Part shown: in pieces, positions 24,944 through 34,251 of the stretch | How the letters are laid out: the number at the start of each line of letters is the position of its first letter | Numbering within the stretch: position 1 is the stretch's first letter | Source of the DNA: JALTBU01 sp964410645 | Lineage (GTDB): Bacteria; Campylobacterota; Campylobacteria; Campylobacterales; Nautiliaceae | NCBI GenBank assembly: GCA_964410645.1 | Contig: CAYPHV010000006.1 | Coordinates: 1 to 43,410, forward strand | Direction of reading: 5' to 3' | Length of the DNA: 43,410 nucleotides | The notes under the pieces: model-generated | What the model was told of the DNA's origin: nothing | The model's input: the letters and a program-made list of their open reading frames with translations, nothing else | Databases searched by the model: none | Translations under genes and position numbers: made by a program

Positions 24944-25669
24944 ATGAAGAAAATTTATTTTTTTATAATTTTATCAGAATTATTGTTTTCGCTTTCGATT
25001 GAGAGGAATAAAAATACTTTTATTCCTTCTTTTTTAAGATTAGGCAGTAATGAAACACTAATTCATTTTTCCACTTCTTATGACACATTGACACATAAAT
25101 CAAATTTTCATGCAAATATACATTTATACTTAAAACTGTTTTCAAAGAAAAAAACAAAAACCATTAAAAAAACTTCCGACAATAAAAAAAATATATTAAT
25201 TTATTGTTTTAAATCACGTCTTGGAATTAAAGAAAAAAACAAAAAACCTTTATTGGAATTCAAAAATTCTTTTAAACTAACATATAAAAATATTATTTTT
25301 TATGAAGAAATAACTCCCGCTGTGCCTTTTTATTATAAAGAAAAAACAGATTTGGAATTAAAAAACAAAAATATTGCTTATATTCTGTCAAAAAGTTATT
25401 CATATAAACAGAAGGGAATAAACTATTCTTTTACAACCAGCTTTTTCAAATTATTTAAAAAATTTACAAAAACAATTAATTTTTCAATAAATGGAAACAC
25501 ATCTAAAAAACCGGTAATTTACTCTTATAATCTTTCAACTTCATACAGATTTATTTTATTCAACAAACAATATTTGTATATTAACATCAATCCTTATATA
25601 TTATGTTCAAAAGATTACTCTTTTAAAATAAAACCGGCTTTTTTCATATCTTTAAATTACGATTTTTAG
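24944..25669 (+). CDS. Probable outer-membrane beta-barrel protein, unknown family
   Basis: 241 residues, not recognised. It starts with a signal peptide (MKKIYFFIILSELLFSLS). The mature part is rich in alternating aromatic and polar stretches (INYSFTTSFF, INFSINGNTS, YSYNLSTSYRFILF, YLYININPYIL) and ends in a C-terminal Phe (FISLNYDF), all typical of outer-membrane beta-barrels recognised by the BAM machinery. A lysine-rich insert (KKKTKTIKKTSDNKKN, about 67-82) is odd for a barrel and may be an exposed loop. It has its own promoter and probably a leaderless transcript; hisS follows 26 bp later in the same direction. Confidence 0.55.
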   Translation: MKKIYFFIILSELLFSLSIERNKNTFIPSFLRLGSNETLIHFSTSYDTLTHKSNFHANIHLYLKLFSKKKTKTIKKTSDNKKNILIYCFKSRLGIKEKNKKPLLEFKNSFKLTYKNIIFYEEITPAVPFYYKEKTDLELKNKNIAYILSKSYSYKQKGINYSFTTSFFKLFKKFTKTINFSINGNTSKKPVIYSYNLSTSYRFILFNKQYLYININPYILCSKDYSFKIKPAFFISLNYDF

Positions 25670-25695
25670 ATAAAATTTCATAAAAAAGGCTTTAT

Positions 25696-26856
25696 ATGAT
25701 AAAAGCGCTAAGAGGCATGAAAGATATTGAAGATAAAAGATTTTTAAAAATTTTTGATACAGCAAGAAATATTGCCAAAAATTACGGATTCGATTATATT
25801 GAAACGCCTGTTTTGGAAGAAACATCTCTTTTTAAAAGAAGTGTCGGGGAAAGCAGCGATATTGTAAATAAAGAAATGTATGAATTTACAGATAAAGGCG
25901 GAAACGATGTTTGTCTAAGACCCGAAGGCACCGCCGGGGTTGTGAGAAGTTTTATAGAGCATAAATTAGACAGGATTCAAAATCCAAAAAGATTTTGGTA
26001 TTTCGGACCTATGTTTCGGTATGAAAGGCCGCAAAAAGGAAGACTCAGGGAATTTCACCAGTTTGGAATCGAAAGTTTTGGAATTTCAAGTGTTTATGAA
26101 GATATAAATATTATAGCAATGGCGGCTGATATTTTTAACACACTGAATATTGAATGGATTCTAAAAATAAATTCTCTCGGATGCTCCGAATGTATGCCTA
26201 AATACAGGGAAAAACTCGTAAATTTTCTGGAAATTCATAAAAATAAATTGTGCACCGATTGCCAGAGGAGAATTACACAAAACCCTATAAGAACACTTGA
26301 CTGTAAAGTTGAAAATTGTCAGACAATACTCAAAAATGCACCGAAAATAACAGATAATTTATGCGAAAACTGTCAAAAAGATTTTAAAACACTCAAAACA
26401 GGACTTGAAAATCTTGGAATTAAATATGAAATTGATAAAAATTTGGTAAGGGGGCTTGATTATTACACAAAAACAACATTTGAATTTGTAAGCAGTAAAA
26501 TAGGAGCGCAAAGTGCGATAGCCGGAGGCGGCAGATACGACAGACTGGTGGAATTTTTGGGCGGTAAGCCGACTGCCGGAGTTGGATTTGCCATAGGAAT
26601 TGAAAGAATTTTGGACTTAATAAAAACGGAAGACAAAAGAAACGGCATTTATATGGGCGCACTGATTCAAAAAGCAATTCCCGTTTTACAAAAAAAAGCA
26701 AAGAGCTTAAGAAAAGACAAAAAAGTTTTTGTACAACCAAGCGTTAAATCTCTAAAAGCACATTTAAAAACTGCCGACAAAGGAAATTATAAAACAGTAT
26801 TAATAATGGGCGAAGAAGAATTAAAACAAAATAATTTTTTTGAAAAAGAGTTATAA
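25696..26856 (+). CDS. hisS: Histidyl-tRNA synthetase
   Basis: A 386-residue class II synthetase that charges tRNA-His. It shows MIKALRGMKDI at the start, motif 1 around LFKRSVGESSDIVNKEMY, motif 2 MFRYERPQKGRLREFHQFGIESFG and the histidine-specific LVRGLDYYTKTTFEF. A cysteine-rich insert (CSEC, CTDC, CKVENC, CENC; residues about 165-235) could bind zinc. The C-terminal anticodon-binding domain stops at GEEELKQNNFFEKEL, some 15-20 residues earlier than Campylobacter HisS as I remember it; the core is intact. The start is ATG after AAAAAAGGC. Confidence 0.95.
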   Translation: MIKALRGMKDIEDKRFLKIFDTARNIAKNYGFDYIETPVLEETSLFKRSVGESSDIVNKEMYEFTDKGGNDVCLRPEGTAGVVRSFIEHKLDRIQNPKRFWYFGPMFRYERPQKGRLREFHQFGIESFGISSVYEDINIIAMAADIFNTLNIEWILKINSLGCSECMPKYREKLVNFLEIHKNKLCTDCQRRITQNPIRTLDCKVENCQTILKNAPKITDNLCENCQKDFKTLKTGLENLGIKYEIDKNLVRGLDYYTKTTFEFVSSKIGAQSAIAGGGRYDRLVEFLGGKPTAGVGFAIGIERILDLIKTEDKRNGIYMGALIQKAIPVLQKKAKSLRKDKKVFVQPSVKSLKAHLKTADKGNYKTVLIMGEEELKQNNFFEKEL

Positions 26857-26857
26857 T
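26852..26857 (+). promoter_or_regulatory. -10 box of a possible speA promoter
   Basis: A perfect TATAAT overlaps the hisS stop codon, 36 nt before the speA ATG. A start near 26864 would leave a leader of about 30 nt with the ribosome-binding sequence AAGGAAA. There is no clear -35, so read-through from hisS is also likely. Confidence 0.45.
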
Positions 26858-26893
26858 TAATTCAAAATAAAATGATTATAAGCAAGGAAAGCC

Positions 26894-28720
26894 ATGAATT
26901 ACGGAATTAATATTTGGGGAAATAATAATTTTTTTATAGAAAACGGCAAATTAAAAATAAACTACGGAAATCAACCGGCTTTAATAGATATTGTTGAAGA
27001 AATAGAGGAAAAAGGATTTCAGGGACCGATACTTCTCAGATTTCCCCATCTTATCAGAAAACAGATAAATTCTTTATATTCGTCTTTTAGCCAGGCAATA
27101 AAAAAATTTAATTACAAAGGAGAATTTCAGGCTGTTTTTCCCTTAAAAGTAAATCAATTCCCTACATTTGTAAACCCTTTAATCAAAATAGCTAAAAAAT
27201 ATCATTACGGACTGGAAGCTGGAAGCAAAGCCGAACTTATTTTGGCAATTGCTTATAATAACGATAAACATTCCATTACAATAAACGGTTTTAAAGACAA
27301 AGATATGATAAGGCTTGCTTTTATAGCAGGATTTATGGATTATGACGTAACCATCACCATCGAAGGGCTAAATGAGCTTAAATCTATCATTGAAGTCAGC
27401 GAAGAATATTCTTCTATACCGATAAATATAGGCCTTAGAATAAGGCTCCATACAAGCGGCGCAGGTATTTGGGCAAAATCCGGAGGCATTGAATCCAAAT
27501 TCGGGCTTAACTCAACAGAAATAATCAACGCCGTGGAAATAATGAAGCAACACTCTATTTTAAACAAACTAAAAATGATTCATTTCCATATAGGAAGCCA
27601 AATAAGCGATATTTCACCTTTAAAAAAAGCTATCAGAGAAAGCGGAAATATTTATGCCAATTTAAGAAAAATGGGAGCTAACAATTTAAGCACCATTGAT
27701 ATCGGAGGAGGTCTTGCAATAGAATATTCACAATGGGAAGACAAAAGAGACAAAAATTATTCTATTGAAGAATTCAGTAACGATGTAATTTATTTATTAA
27801 AAGAAATATCACTGAAAAAAAATGTCCCAATGCCAAATATTGTTACAGAAAGCGGAAGATTTATAGCGTCTCCTTCAACTATTTTAATTGCACCCGTAAT
27901 AGAACTTTTTTCCCACGAATATAATGAAAAATTTTTAAAGCTTAAGAATAAAAATCCTGATTTAATAGAAGAACTTGTTTATTCGTTCAAAAATATAAAT
28001 GAAAACAATTACATAGAATATTTTCATGACACTTTAGATCATTTTGAATCACTTTTGACGCTGTTTGATTTAGGTTTAATAGATTTAATAGACAAAAGCA
28101 ACGGCGAAATATTAACAAACTTGATAATCAAAAAGGCTATTGCCTACGCATCCCTTAAAGGATTCAAAAATAAAGATTTAAAGGCTATTAACGAAAAAAT
28201 TCAGGAAAAATATCTTGCTAATTTTTCTATCTTTCAAAGTTTACCTGATTTTTGGGGACTTAAACAAAGATTTCCCGTAATGCCTATAACACATCTTAAT
28301 AAAAGTCCAAGCAGAAGCGCAACAATTTGGGACATAACATGTGACAGTGACGGAGAAATTCCTTTTCAAAAAGAATATCCTATATATCTGCATGACATAA
28401 ATTTGGAAAAAGAAAAATATTATTTGGCATTTTTTCTAATAGGGGCTTATCAGGAAATACTCGGTATGAAACACAATTTATTCAGCTATACCAATGAAGC
28501 AATAATAAATTTTAACAATGAGGGAAATACAGAAATTGAATTTTTAGAACCTACTCAAAAAATAAGAGATATTTTAATAGATTTGGATTATGATATAGGC
28601 GAAATTGAAAGAAAGCTTAAAAATAAAATTGAAAACTGTCCTTTACAAGAAGAAAATAAAAAAAATATTTTAGGCGAACTTTTTTTATTATTAAATGACA
28701 TTGTATATCTTAAAGATTAA
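26894..28720 (+). CDS. speA: Biosynthetic arginine decarboxylase
   Basis: A 608-residue PLP enzyme (fold III, SpeA type) that decarboxylates arginine to agmatine, the first step of the arginine route to putrescine and spermidine. The PLP lysine lies in FQAVFPLKVNQ. Other signatures are YGLEAGSKAEL, IHFHIGSQISDI, IDIGGGLAIEYS (phosphate-binding glycine loop), ESGRFIASPS and the C-terminal WDITCDSDGEI carrying the substrate-binding Cys and Asp. The start is ATG with AAGGAAAGCC upstream. Its stop directly abuts the convergent cheW stop. Confidence 0.96.
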   Translation: MNYGINIWGNNNFFIENGKLKINYGNQPALIDIVEEIEEKGFQGPILLRFPHLIRKQINSLYSSFSQAIKKFNYKGEFQAVFPLKVNQFPTFVNPLIKIAKKYHYGLEAGSKAELILAIAYNNDKHSITINGFKDKDMIRLAFIAGFMDYDVTITIEGLNELKSIIEVSEEYSSIPINIGLRIRLHTSGAGIWAKSGGIESKFGLNSTEIINAVEIMKQHSILNKLKMIHFHIGSQISDISPLKKAIRESGNIYANLRKMGANNLSTIDIGGGLAIEYSQWEDKRDKNYSIEEFSNDVIYLLKEISLKKNVPMPNIVTESGRFIASPSTILIAPVIELFSHEYNEKFLKLKNKNPDLIEELVYSFKNINENNYIEYFHDTLDHFESLLTLFDLGLIDLIDKSNGEILTNLIIKKAIAYASLKGFKNKDLKAINEKIQEKYLANFSIFQSLPDFWGLKQRFPVMPITHLNKSPSRSATIWDITCDSDGEIPFQKEYPIYLHDINLEKEKYYLAFFLIGAYQEILGMKHNLFSYTNEAIINFNNEGNTEIEFLEPTQKIRDILIDLDYDIGEIERKLKNKIENCPLQEENKKNILGELFLLLNDIVYLKD

Positions 28721-29242
28721 TTACGAACGATTAGGCGTTATTTCCTCTTTTTTTATTAAATTATCCACCTTTAAAATAGTTATTATTCTTCCGTCATCAA
28801 GCTTTCCAACCCCTTCTATTATTTCATCCTCTCCAATATTGTATGTATCAGGCGGAGGCAAAATATTTTTTTGAGGTATTCTAATTGCGGAAGTTAACCT
28901 GTCAATTACAAAAGCAACATTTTCATTTTTTATTTTCATAACAATAAAACGGGAATTTTCATCTATTTCTGAATTCGGAGCATTAAATTTAATTCTCACA
29001 TCTATAAGAGGCAAAACATTTCCTCTTAAATTAAAAACGCCTAAAACATAATCAGGAGTAAAAGGCACCGTTGTCCATTCTATAGGCTTTATAATCTCCT
29101 GAATTGAAAGAATAGGTACTGCAAATTCTTCTTCACCGATTATAAAACCTACCAACTGGACTATATCCTCATTTTTATCTTTATCGTCTGTTCTATTTAG
29201 TGCCTGCTGCTGTTTTTTTATAATATCATTCAATTTTCCCAT
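28721..29242 (-). CDS. cheW: Chemotaxis adaptor CheW
   Basis: A 173-residue protein made of an N-terminal tail (about 25 residues, KQQQALNR) and one CheW (SH3-like double barrel) domain. Typical elements are LVGFIIGEEEFAVPILSIQEII, YVLGVFNLRGNVLPLIDVRIKF and FVIDRLTSAIRIP. CheW links receptors to CheA in the chemosensory array. It is the last gene of the cheV-cheA-cheW group, 3 nt after the cheA stop. The start is ATG with AAGGATAA upstream. Confidence 0.95.
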   Translation of the reverse strand: MGKLNDIIKKQQQALNRTDDKDKNEDIVQLVGFIIGEEEFAVPILSIQEIIKPIEWTTVPFTPDYVLGVFNLRGNVLPLIDVRIKFNAPNSEIDENSRFIVMKIKNENVAFVIDRLTSAIRIPQKNILPPPDTYNIGEDEIIEGVGKLDDGRIITILKVDNLIKKEEITPNRS

Positions 29243-29245
29243 TAT

Positions 29246-31561
29246 TTATCCTTGTAATTTCAAATTTCTTTTAACAACATTTTGCAGATATTCCTTTGTA
29301 TACGGTTTTGTGATATATTCATTCATACCCACTTCAACCCCTCTTACCCTGTCGGATTTGGTAGTTCTGCTTGTTACTGCTATAAGAGGCAATTTCCTGT
29401 ATTTATTATATTTTCTGATTTCCTGAGCCAGAGTATATCCGTCCATTCTCGGCATTTCGATATCAATCAGCATTGCATCCACATCATTTCGTTTTAACAA
29501 ATCAAGTGCTTCCACTCCGTCTTTTGCTTCAATTATATTAATACCTAATTTTTCGATTGCCTGATGCATAATTTTTCTGTCCATTGCCGAATCGTCTACA
29601 ATCATTACTGTATAATCCCCCGGTTTTTCTTTTTTCTTTTTTACTTCTTTTAGAGTGTTCACCGGCGTTTTATTGTGCGTTTCTTTTGCCAGTTTCATTA
29701 AACTTCCGACATCCACGATTAACGTAACTTTGCCGTCTCCTCTGATGGTAGCCCCGGCAATTCCCTGAATTCCTTTTAAATACTCGCCTAAAGATTTAAT
29801 AACTATTTCTTCTTGGCCTATGAATCTATCCACTATAAGCCCTATTTTAGTAGCACCGAGCCCTAAAATTACAACGTACAAATATTTTTCCGGTTCTAAT
29901 ATTTTTTTTATTTTAAATATATCTGCCATATTAACAAGAGGCAATACCTCATCTCTTAATTTTAGAACGCTTTTACCCTCTATTGTATAAATATCCTCTT
30001 CTACAATCCTAACCGTTTCAATTACATTTGAAAGGGGCACTGCGAATAAATCTTCCTGACTTGCCACAAGAAGCGCCTGAATAATCGCAAGGGTTAAAGG
30101 GATTTTTAATTTAAACGTTGTTCCTTTTCCCGGAATAGAATCCACCTCTATTATTCCGTTTAATTTTTCAATATTTGTTTTAACAACATCCATTCCAACA
30201 CCCCGTCCGCTTACAGACGTCACTTGGGAAGCAGTTGAAAATCCTGGTTTAAAAATAAGCATAAAAGCTTCTTTATCGTGAATGTTTTCTGCTTCGTTTT
30301 GAGTTATAATCCCTTTTTCAATTGCTGTTTGTTTAAGAGTTTCAGGGTTCATTCCGGCTCCGTCGTCTTTGATTTCTATAACAATCATATTCCCTTCGTT
30401 ATAAGCTTTCAACCAAACGGTTCCCTCTTCGGTTTTTCCCTTTTTTACTCTTTCCGCCGGCAGTTCAATTCCATGATCAATTGAATTTCTAATCATATGA
30501 ACAAGCGGATCCCCGATTTCTTCAATAATAGATTTATCGAGTTCGGTATCTTCCCCCTCAATAATTAATCTCACTTTTTTAGTAAGTTCTCTGCTTAAAT
30601 CCCTGACAAGTCTCGGAAATTTGTTGAATACTTTTCCAATAGGCAGCATTCTGGCTTTCATAACTGCAATCTGCAAATCCGTCGTAACAATAGAAATAGA
30701 CGAAACTACCTGATTAAGCTCATCCAGAAATTTTTCGCCTTCGTATCTTTCTTCAACATCGTTATAAATTTTAATAAGTCTGTTTTTTGCAAGAACCAGT
30801 TCTCCGATTAGATTCATAAGCTGATCCAACTTATTAACGTCTACTCTGATAGTCTGTTCTTTTGTGGAAATAATATGCTTTTTTAATGTATTTTTTTGTT
30901 TGGCTTTTGACACTTGTGAAGATGTTTTTTGAGAAAGGACGGCATTATTTTTTTGAGCTGCCTCTTTTTCCTGCTTATCCTGCTTGTTATTATTTTCTGT
31001 TTCCTCTTCTATTTCTCCATCGGGAGCTGTATTCATATCATCCACCAATTTATCCAAAACCTGATCAAGCTCTTCTGGAGAAAGATTACTTGCATCCAAT
31101 TCATCCAAATTATCAGGAGTAATTTCATCTAAATCCATACTCCCCGCTTTTTCTTTTTTTTCAGAAGTTTTATTATTGGTAATTTCATCAAGTTTTTTTA
31201 CAATTGGTTCTATATCGATCTCTGGAGCTTCATCATTTCCGTTATCTCTTATATATTCAAGTATCGCTTTCATAGCATCAATTGATTCCAAAATAATATC
31301 CATAATATCAGGGTTAATTTTAAGTTCACCTTTTCTTGCTTTATCCAACACTGCTTCCATATGGTGTGTAAGTCTTGTCAATTTATCAAAATTCAGAAAA
31401 CTTCCGCTTCCTTTTATAGTATGAGCAACCCTAAATATTTTATTTAAAAGATCCAAATCATCTGGATTATTTTCAAGTTCAACTAAATCCTGATCCATCT
31501 CTTCTATCATTTCAAAAGCTTCAACCAGAAAATCTTCCAATAATTCCTGTGTTTCATCCAT
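29246..31561 (-). CDS. cheA: Chemotaxis histidine kinase CheA fused to a receiver domain (CheAY)
   Basis: 771 residues. It has an HPt domain with phospho-His47 in VAHTIKGSGSF; an acidic, low-complexity linker (about 120-220) with no clear CheY-binding P2 domain; a dimerisation domain (about 235-300); and a HATPase with N-box HMIRNSIDHG (355-364), DDGAGM (399-404) and GRGVGMD (452-458). A CheW-like P5 domain (about 490-625) and a complete receiver domain (651-771) follow, the latter with acceptor Asp700 in LIDIEMPRMDG and lysine in YITKPY. CheAY fusions are typical of Campylobacterota; the fused receiver may act as a phosphate sink. The ATG overlaps the cheV stop (ATGGATGA). Confidence 0.97.
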   Translation of the reverse strand: MDETQELLEDFLVEAFEMIEEMDQDLVELENNPDDLDLLNKIFRVAHTIKGSGSFLNFDKLTRLTHHMEAVLDKARKGELKINPDIMDIILESIDAMKAILEYIRDNGNDEAPEIDIEPIVKKLDEITNNKTSEKKEKAGSMDLDEITPDNLDELDASNLSPEELDQVLDKLVDDMNTAPDGEIEEETENNNKQDKQEKEAAQKNNAVLSQKTSSQVSKAKQKNTLKKHIISTKEQTIRVDVNKLDQLMNLIGELVLAKNRLIKIYNDVEERYEGEKFLDELNQVVSSISIVTTDLQIAVMKARMLPIGKVFNKFPRLVRDLSRELTKKVRLIIEGEDTELDKSIIEEIGDPLVHMIRNSIDHGIELPAERVKKGKTEEGTVWLKAYNEGNMIVIEIKDDGAGMNPETLKQTAIEKGIITQNEAENIHDKEAFMLIFKPGFSTASQVTSVSGRGVGMDVVKTNIEKLNGIIEVDSIPGKGTTFKLKIPLTLAIIQALLVASQEDLFAVPLSNVIETVRIVEEDIYTIEGKSVLKLRDEVLPLVNMADIFKIKKILEPEKYLYVVILGLGATKIGLIVDRFIGQEEIVIKSLGEYLKGIQGIAGATIRGDGKVTLIVDVGSLMKLAKETHNKTPVNTLKEVKKKKEKPGDYTVMIVDDSAMDRKIMHQAIEKLGINIIEAKDGVEALDLLKRNDVDAMLIDIEMPRMDGYTLAQEIRKYNKYRKLPLIAVTSRTTKSDRVRGVEVGMNEYITKPYTKEYLQNVVKRNLKLQG

Positions 31562-32513
31562 TTATCAATCCTTTCTCATGAGCATTAAGAACTTCGGATA
31601 TTTTATTGTAAAATTTATTTGCATCAAATTTAATCAAATACCCGTCAGCCCCGACTTCTTTTCCTCTCGAATCCCCAAAAGCATCAGATATCGATGATGA
31701 AAACATTAAAGGAATATGTTTAAATCTTTCATCCTGATGTATTCTGGCCGCCATATGATAACCGTCCATTTTCGGCATTTCTATATCGCTTAAAATAAGT
31801 TTCAACTTTTCTTTTATTTCATTGCCGTATAAAGAATACAGTTCTTCCAATTTTTGAAGTCCCTCTTCTCCATTTTTAGCTTCTACAACTTCAAATCCCA
31901 TTTTTTCCAAAGCATCTTTTTCTATTCTTCTGGCAGTGGGAGAATCATCTACGAGTAATACCGTTCCGTCCATTTTTTTCAAATCTTCTTCCAAATCCAG
32001 ATTTGATTCAAAAAATCCCATCTCTTCTATCATACTTTCCAAATCTAAAATTAAAAGAATTCTGCCGTCTTCTATTCTTGTAATACCTGTAATTTTAATT
32101 TTATCAAGTTTGTCTTCACTTTCGCCAAAAGAAGCAGGTTCTATATCCGCCCAGGAAATCCTTCTGATTCTTTTTGCGTCATGAACAATAAATCCGATTA
32201 ATATATTGTTAAATTCTGTAATAATTACCCTTTTTTTAATAGGAGCTTCATTTTCGTCAGGAACATTTATTCCTATCCATTTGGCAAGATCCACAACAGG
32301 AACAACCACCCCTCTTAAATCAAAAATACCTTCAATAAAATTTTCACTTTTCGGAAGTTCGGTAAATTCGGGCATTTTGATTATTTCCTTTACCTTTGCC
32401 ACATTTATACCGTATATCCCCTCATATATTTTCCCGTCCTTTTCTTTTTTAAATAATCTAAAATCGACAAGCTCAAGCTCATTTGAACCGACTTTTAATA
32501 TTTTGTCATCCAT
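31554..32513 (-). CDS. cheV: Chemotaxis scaffold protein CheV
   Basis: 319 residues: a CheW-like domain (about 1-165; GIYGINVAKVKEII, EGIFDLRGVVVPVVDLAKWI) followed by a receiver domain (about 184-315) with VLLVDDSPTARR, acceptor Asp243 in LSDIEMPKMDGY and the switch lysine in YLIKFD. CheV couples receptors to the kinase and adapts the array by its own phosphorylation. The start ATG overlaps the lpxH stop by 8 nt, with AGGAAATC upstream. The gene directly precedes cheA and shares another 8-nt overlap with it. Confidence 0.95.
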   Translation of the reverse strand: MDDKILKVGSNELELVDFRLFKKEKDGKIYEGIYGINVAKVKEIIKMPEFTELPKSENFIEGIFDLRGVVVPVVDLAKWIGINVPDENEAPIKKRVIITEFNNILIGFIVHDAKRIRRISWADIEPASFGESEDKLDKIKITGITRIEDGRILLILDLESMIEEMGFFESNLDLEEDLKKMDGTVLLVDDSPTARRIEKDALEKMGFEVVEAKNGEEGLQKLEELYSLYGNEIKEKLKLILSDIEMPKMDGYHMAARIHQDERFKHIPLMFSSSISDAFGDSRGKEVGADGYLIKFDANKFYNKISEVLNAHEKGLING

Positions 32514-33189
32514 TTTTGATTTCCTTTAGCTTTGAATTTATATAAGCATAATAACATTTTTCACAGGTAAATGCTCCCAAATTGCAATATTTTTTATTAT
32601 TTTCAAAACACTTGTTTTGATGATAGTGCCCTTCAATAATCATATTATAATTAATATTTTCAATTTTTGAAAAAATTTTTTTTCTAAAATTTTTAATTCT
32701 ATTACAATCTATTTTTTTTTCTAAAATTTTTTTAAACAGCCAGTTATTTACAAAATTAAAACTAAAAAAATTTAGTAAATTCAACATAATTTTATTTCTA
32801 ATACATATTGAATAAATTCTATATAATAAATTTTTTTCATTCAAATCTCCATGAGTTATATAGACAGATTTATTTTTGTCTATAAATACATCAGCACAGG
32901 AAACACCCTGAAAGAGCGGATCAATCAAAAAATCATGATTTCCGTATGCGTAATATACCTCACACTTTTTTGAAATCAGGTTAATAAAATCAATCGCTTC
33001 TTTGTTATAAGCAATCAAATAAGAAAAAGGCAAAAGCAGATGAAAAATATCACCAAGCAAAAAAAGCTGAGACGGAGGATTCTTATTTATTTTTTGTAAT
33101 AAATTTAAAAATGCTCTATCACCTTTTTTATAATGAACATCAGCTACAAAAAAAGCTCCGTCTTTTATATTTATATACTTAATTTTCAA
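32506..33189 (-). CDS. lpxH: UDP-2,3-diacylglucosamine hydrolase-like metallophosphoesterase
   Basis: A 227-residue calcineurin-like phosphoesterase with the motif set FFVADVHYKK, LFLLGDIFHLL, AYGNHDFLIDPL, ITHGDLNEKN and IIEGHYHQNK, the layout of LpxH, which releases UMP to give lipid X in lipid A synthesis. The usual Arg of LpxH (GNRDF) is His here, so the assignment to lipid A rests on general resemblance and on lpxB nearby. A hydrophobic stretch (about 130-155) fits membrane association. The start is TTG six bases after AGGAT; no ATG fits. It overlaps cheV by 8 nt, so it is read in one message with the chemotaxis genes. Confidence 0.72.
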   Translation of the reverse strand: MKIKYINIKDGAFFVADVHYKKGDRAFLNLLQKINKNPPSQLFLLGDIFHLLLPFSYLIAYNKEAIDFINLISKKCEVYYAYGNHDFLIDPLFQGVSCADVFIDKNKSVYITHGDLNEKNLLYRIYSICIRNKIMLNLLNFFSFNFVNNWLFKKILEKKIDCNRIKNFRKKIFSKIENINYNMIIEGHYHQNKCFENNKKYCNLGAFTCEKCYYAYINSKLKEIKNG

Positions 33190-33252
33190 TTTTTTATCCT
33201 GCCATTATAAAATTAAATATATTTTTTTCATTTCTCAAGTCAATGCCCCTTT

Positions 33253-34233
33253 TTACGGTATATATGCAATTTTAGGCAAAGCCAGATTTTCAGGCAGACC
33301 AAACATCAAATTTGCATTGGCAACCGCCTGGGACGAAGCACCTCTTAAGAGATTGTCTATTGCTGTATTTACAAAAAGCATATTATCATTCTTCATAGCA
33401 AAAATATCACAAAAATGTGTTCCGTTCACATCTTTAATGGTTACAGGTTTATTTCTTATTCTTATAAATTCTTCATTTTTATAAATTTCATTTAAAATTT
33501 CCATCGGCTCAATATCTTTTTTAAGTTTTGCATAAATACTTATCTGCATACCCCTATTTATAGGCAAAAGTTGCGGAACAAACGTTATATTAAGCCCGGT
33601 TTTTTCAGATATTTCAACACTGTGCCGATGATTAACAGGATTGTAAGCAAAAAAATTTTCATTTGCATTTACAAAATGAGTTGTGGCATTTGGCGATTTA
33701 CCGGCTCCGCTGACACCGCTTTTGGCATCTACAAAAACACCGTCTTCAATATATTCCAAAAAAGGAAAAAGTCCCAGAATTGTAGCAGTGGGATAACATC
33801 CCGGATTTGCTACAAGTTTTGCTTTTTTTGTAAAATCTCTGAAAATTTCAGGAAGTCCGTAAACTGCAAGCTCCAAATTTACCGGATCAATATGAGGACA
33901 ATAATATTTCTCATAATGGTTAAGTTTTAATCTGTAATCAGCCGAAAAATCAACTATTTTAATATCATATTTCATTAATTCTTTTACATAATTCATAGCT
34001 GTTTTGTGAGGAAGCGCAAGAAAAACAAGATCATTTTTTATAATTTCTTTTATTTGGGCTTTTTTGATTTCTTTTTCAAACACGCCTCTCAAAGCAGGAT
34101 AAATTTCTTCTATTTTTTCACCTCCTTCACTTGAAAAAAGTGCGTTAATTTCAAATTTAGGGTGATTTATTAAAATTTTTATAAGCTCAAGCCCCGTATA
34201 TCCGCTTGCCCCCACAATTGCTACTTTTATCAT
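33253..34233 (-). CDS. argC: N-acetyl-gamma-glutamyl-phosphate reductase
   Basis: A 326-residue NADPH enzyme of arginine synthesis that reduces N-acetylglutamyl phosphate to the semialdehyde. The Rossmann start is VAIVGASGYTGLELIKIL. The catalytic cysteine lies in VANPGCYPTATIL, with AKSGVSGAGKSP and the basic HRHSVEI in the substrate site. The family usually runs to about 340 residues, so the length is normal. The start is ATG after AAAGGAAAC. It sits 18 nt after dut and 63 nt before lpxH. Arginine is also the substrate of SpeA elsewhere in the window. Confidence 0.96.
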   Translation of the reverse strand: MIKVAIVGASGYTGLELIKILINHPKFEINALFSSEGGEKIEEIYPALRGVFEKEIKKAQIKEIIKNDLVFLALPHKTAMNYVKELMKYDIKIVDFSADYRLKLNHYEKYYCPHIDPVNLELAVYGLPEIFRDFTKKAKLVANPGCYPTATILGLFPFLEYIEDGVFVDAKSGVSGAGKSPNATTHFVNANENFFAYNPVNHRHSVEISEKTGLNITFVPQLLPINRGMQISIYAKLKKDIEPMEILNEIYKNEEFIRIRNKPVTIKDVNGTHFCDIFAMKNDNMLFVNTAIDNLLRGASSQAVANANLMFGLPENLALPKIAYIP

Positions 34234-34251
34234 CTGTTTCCTTTCAATCAG

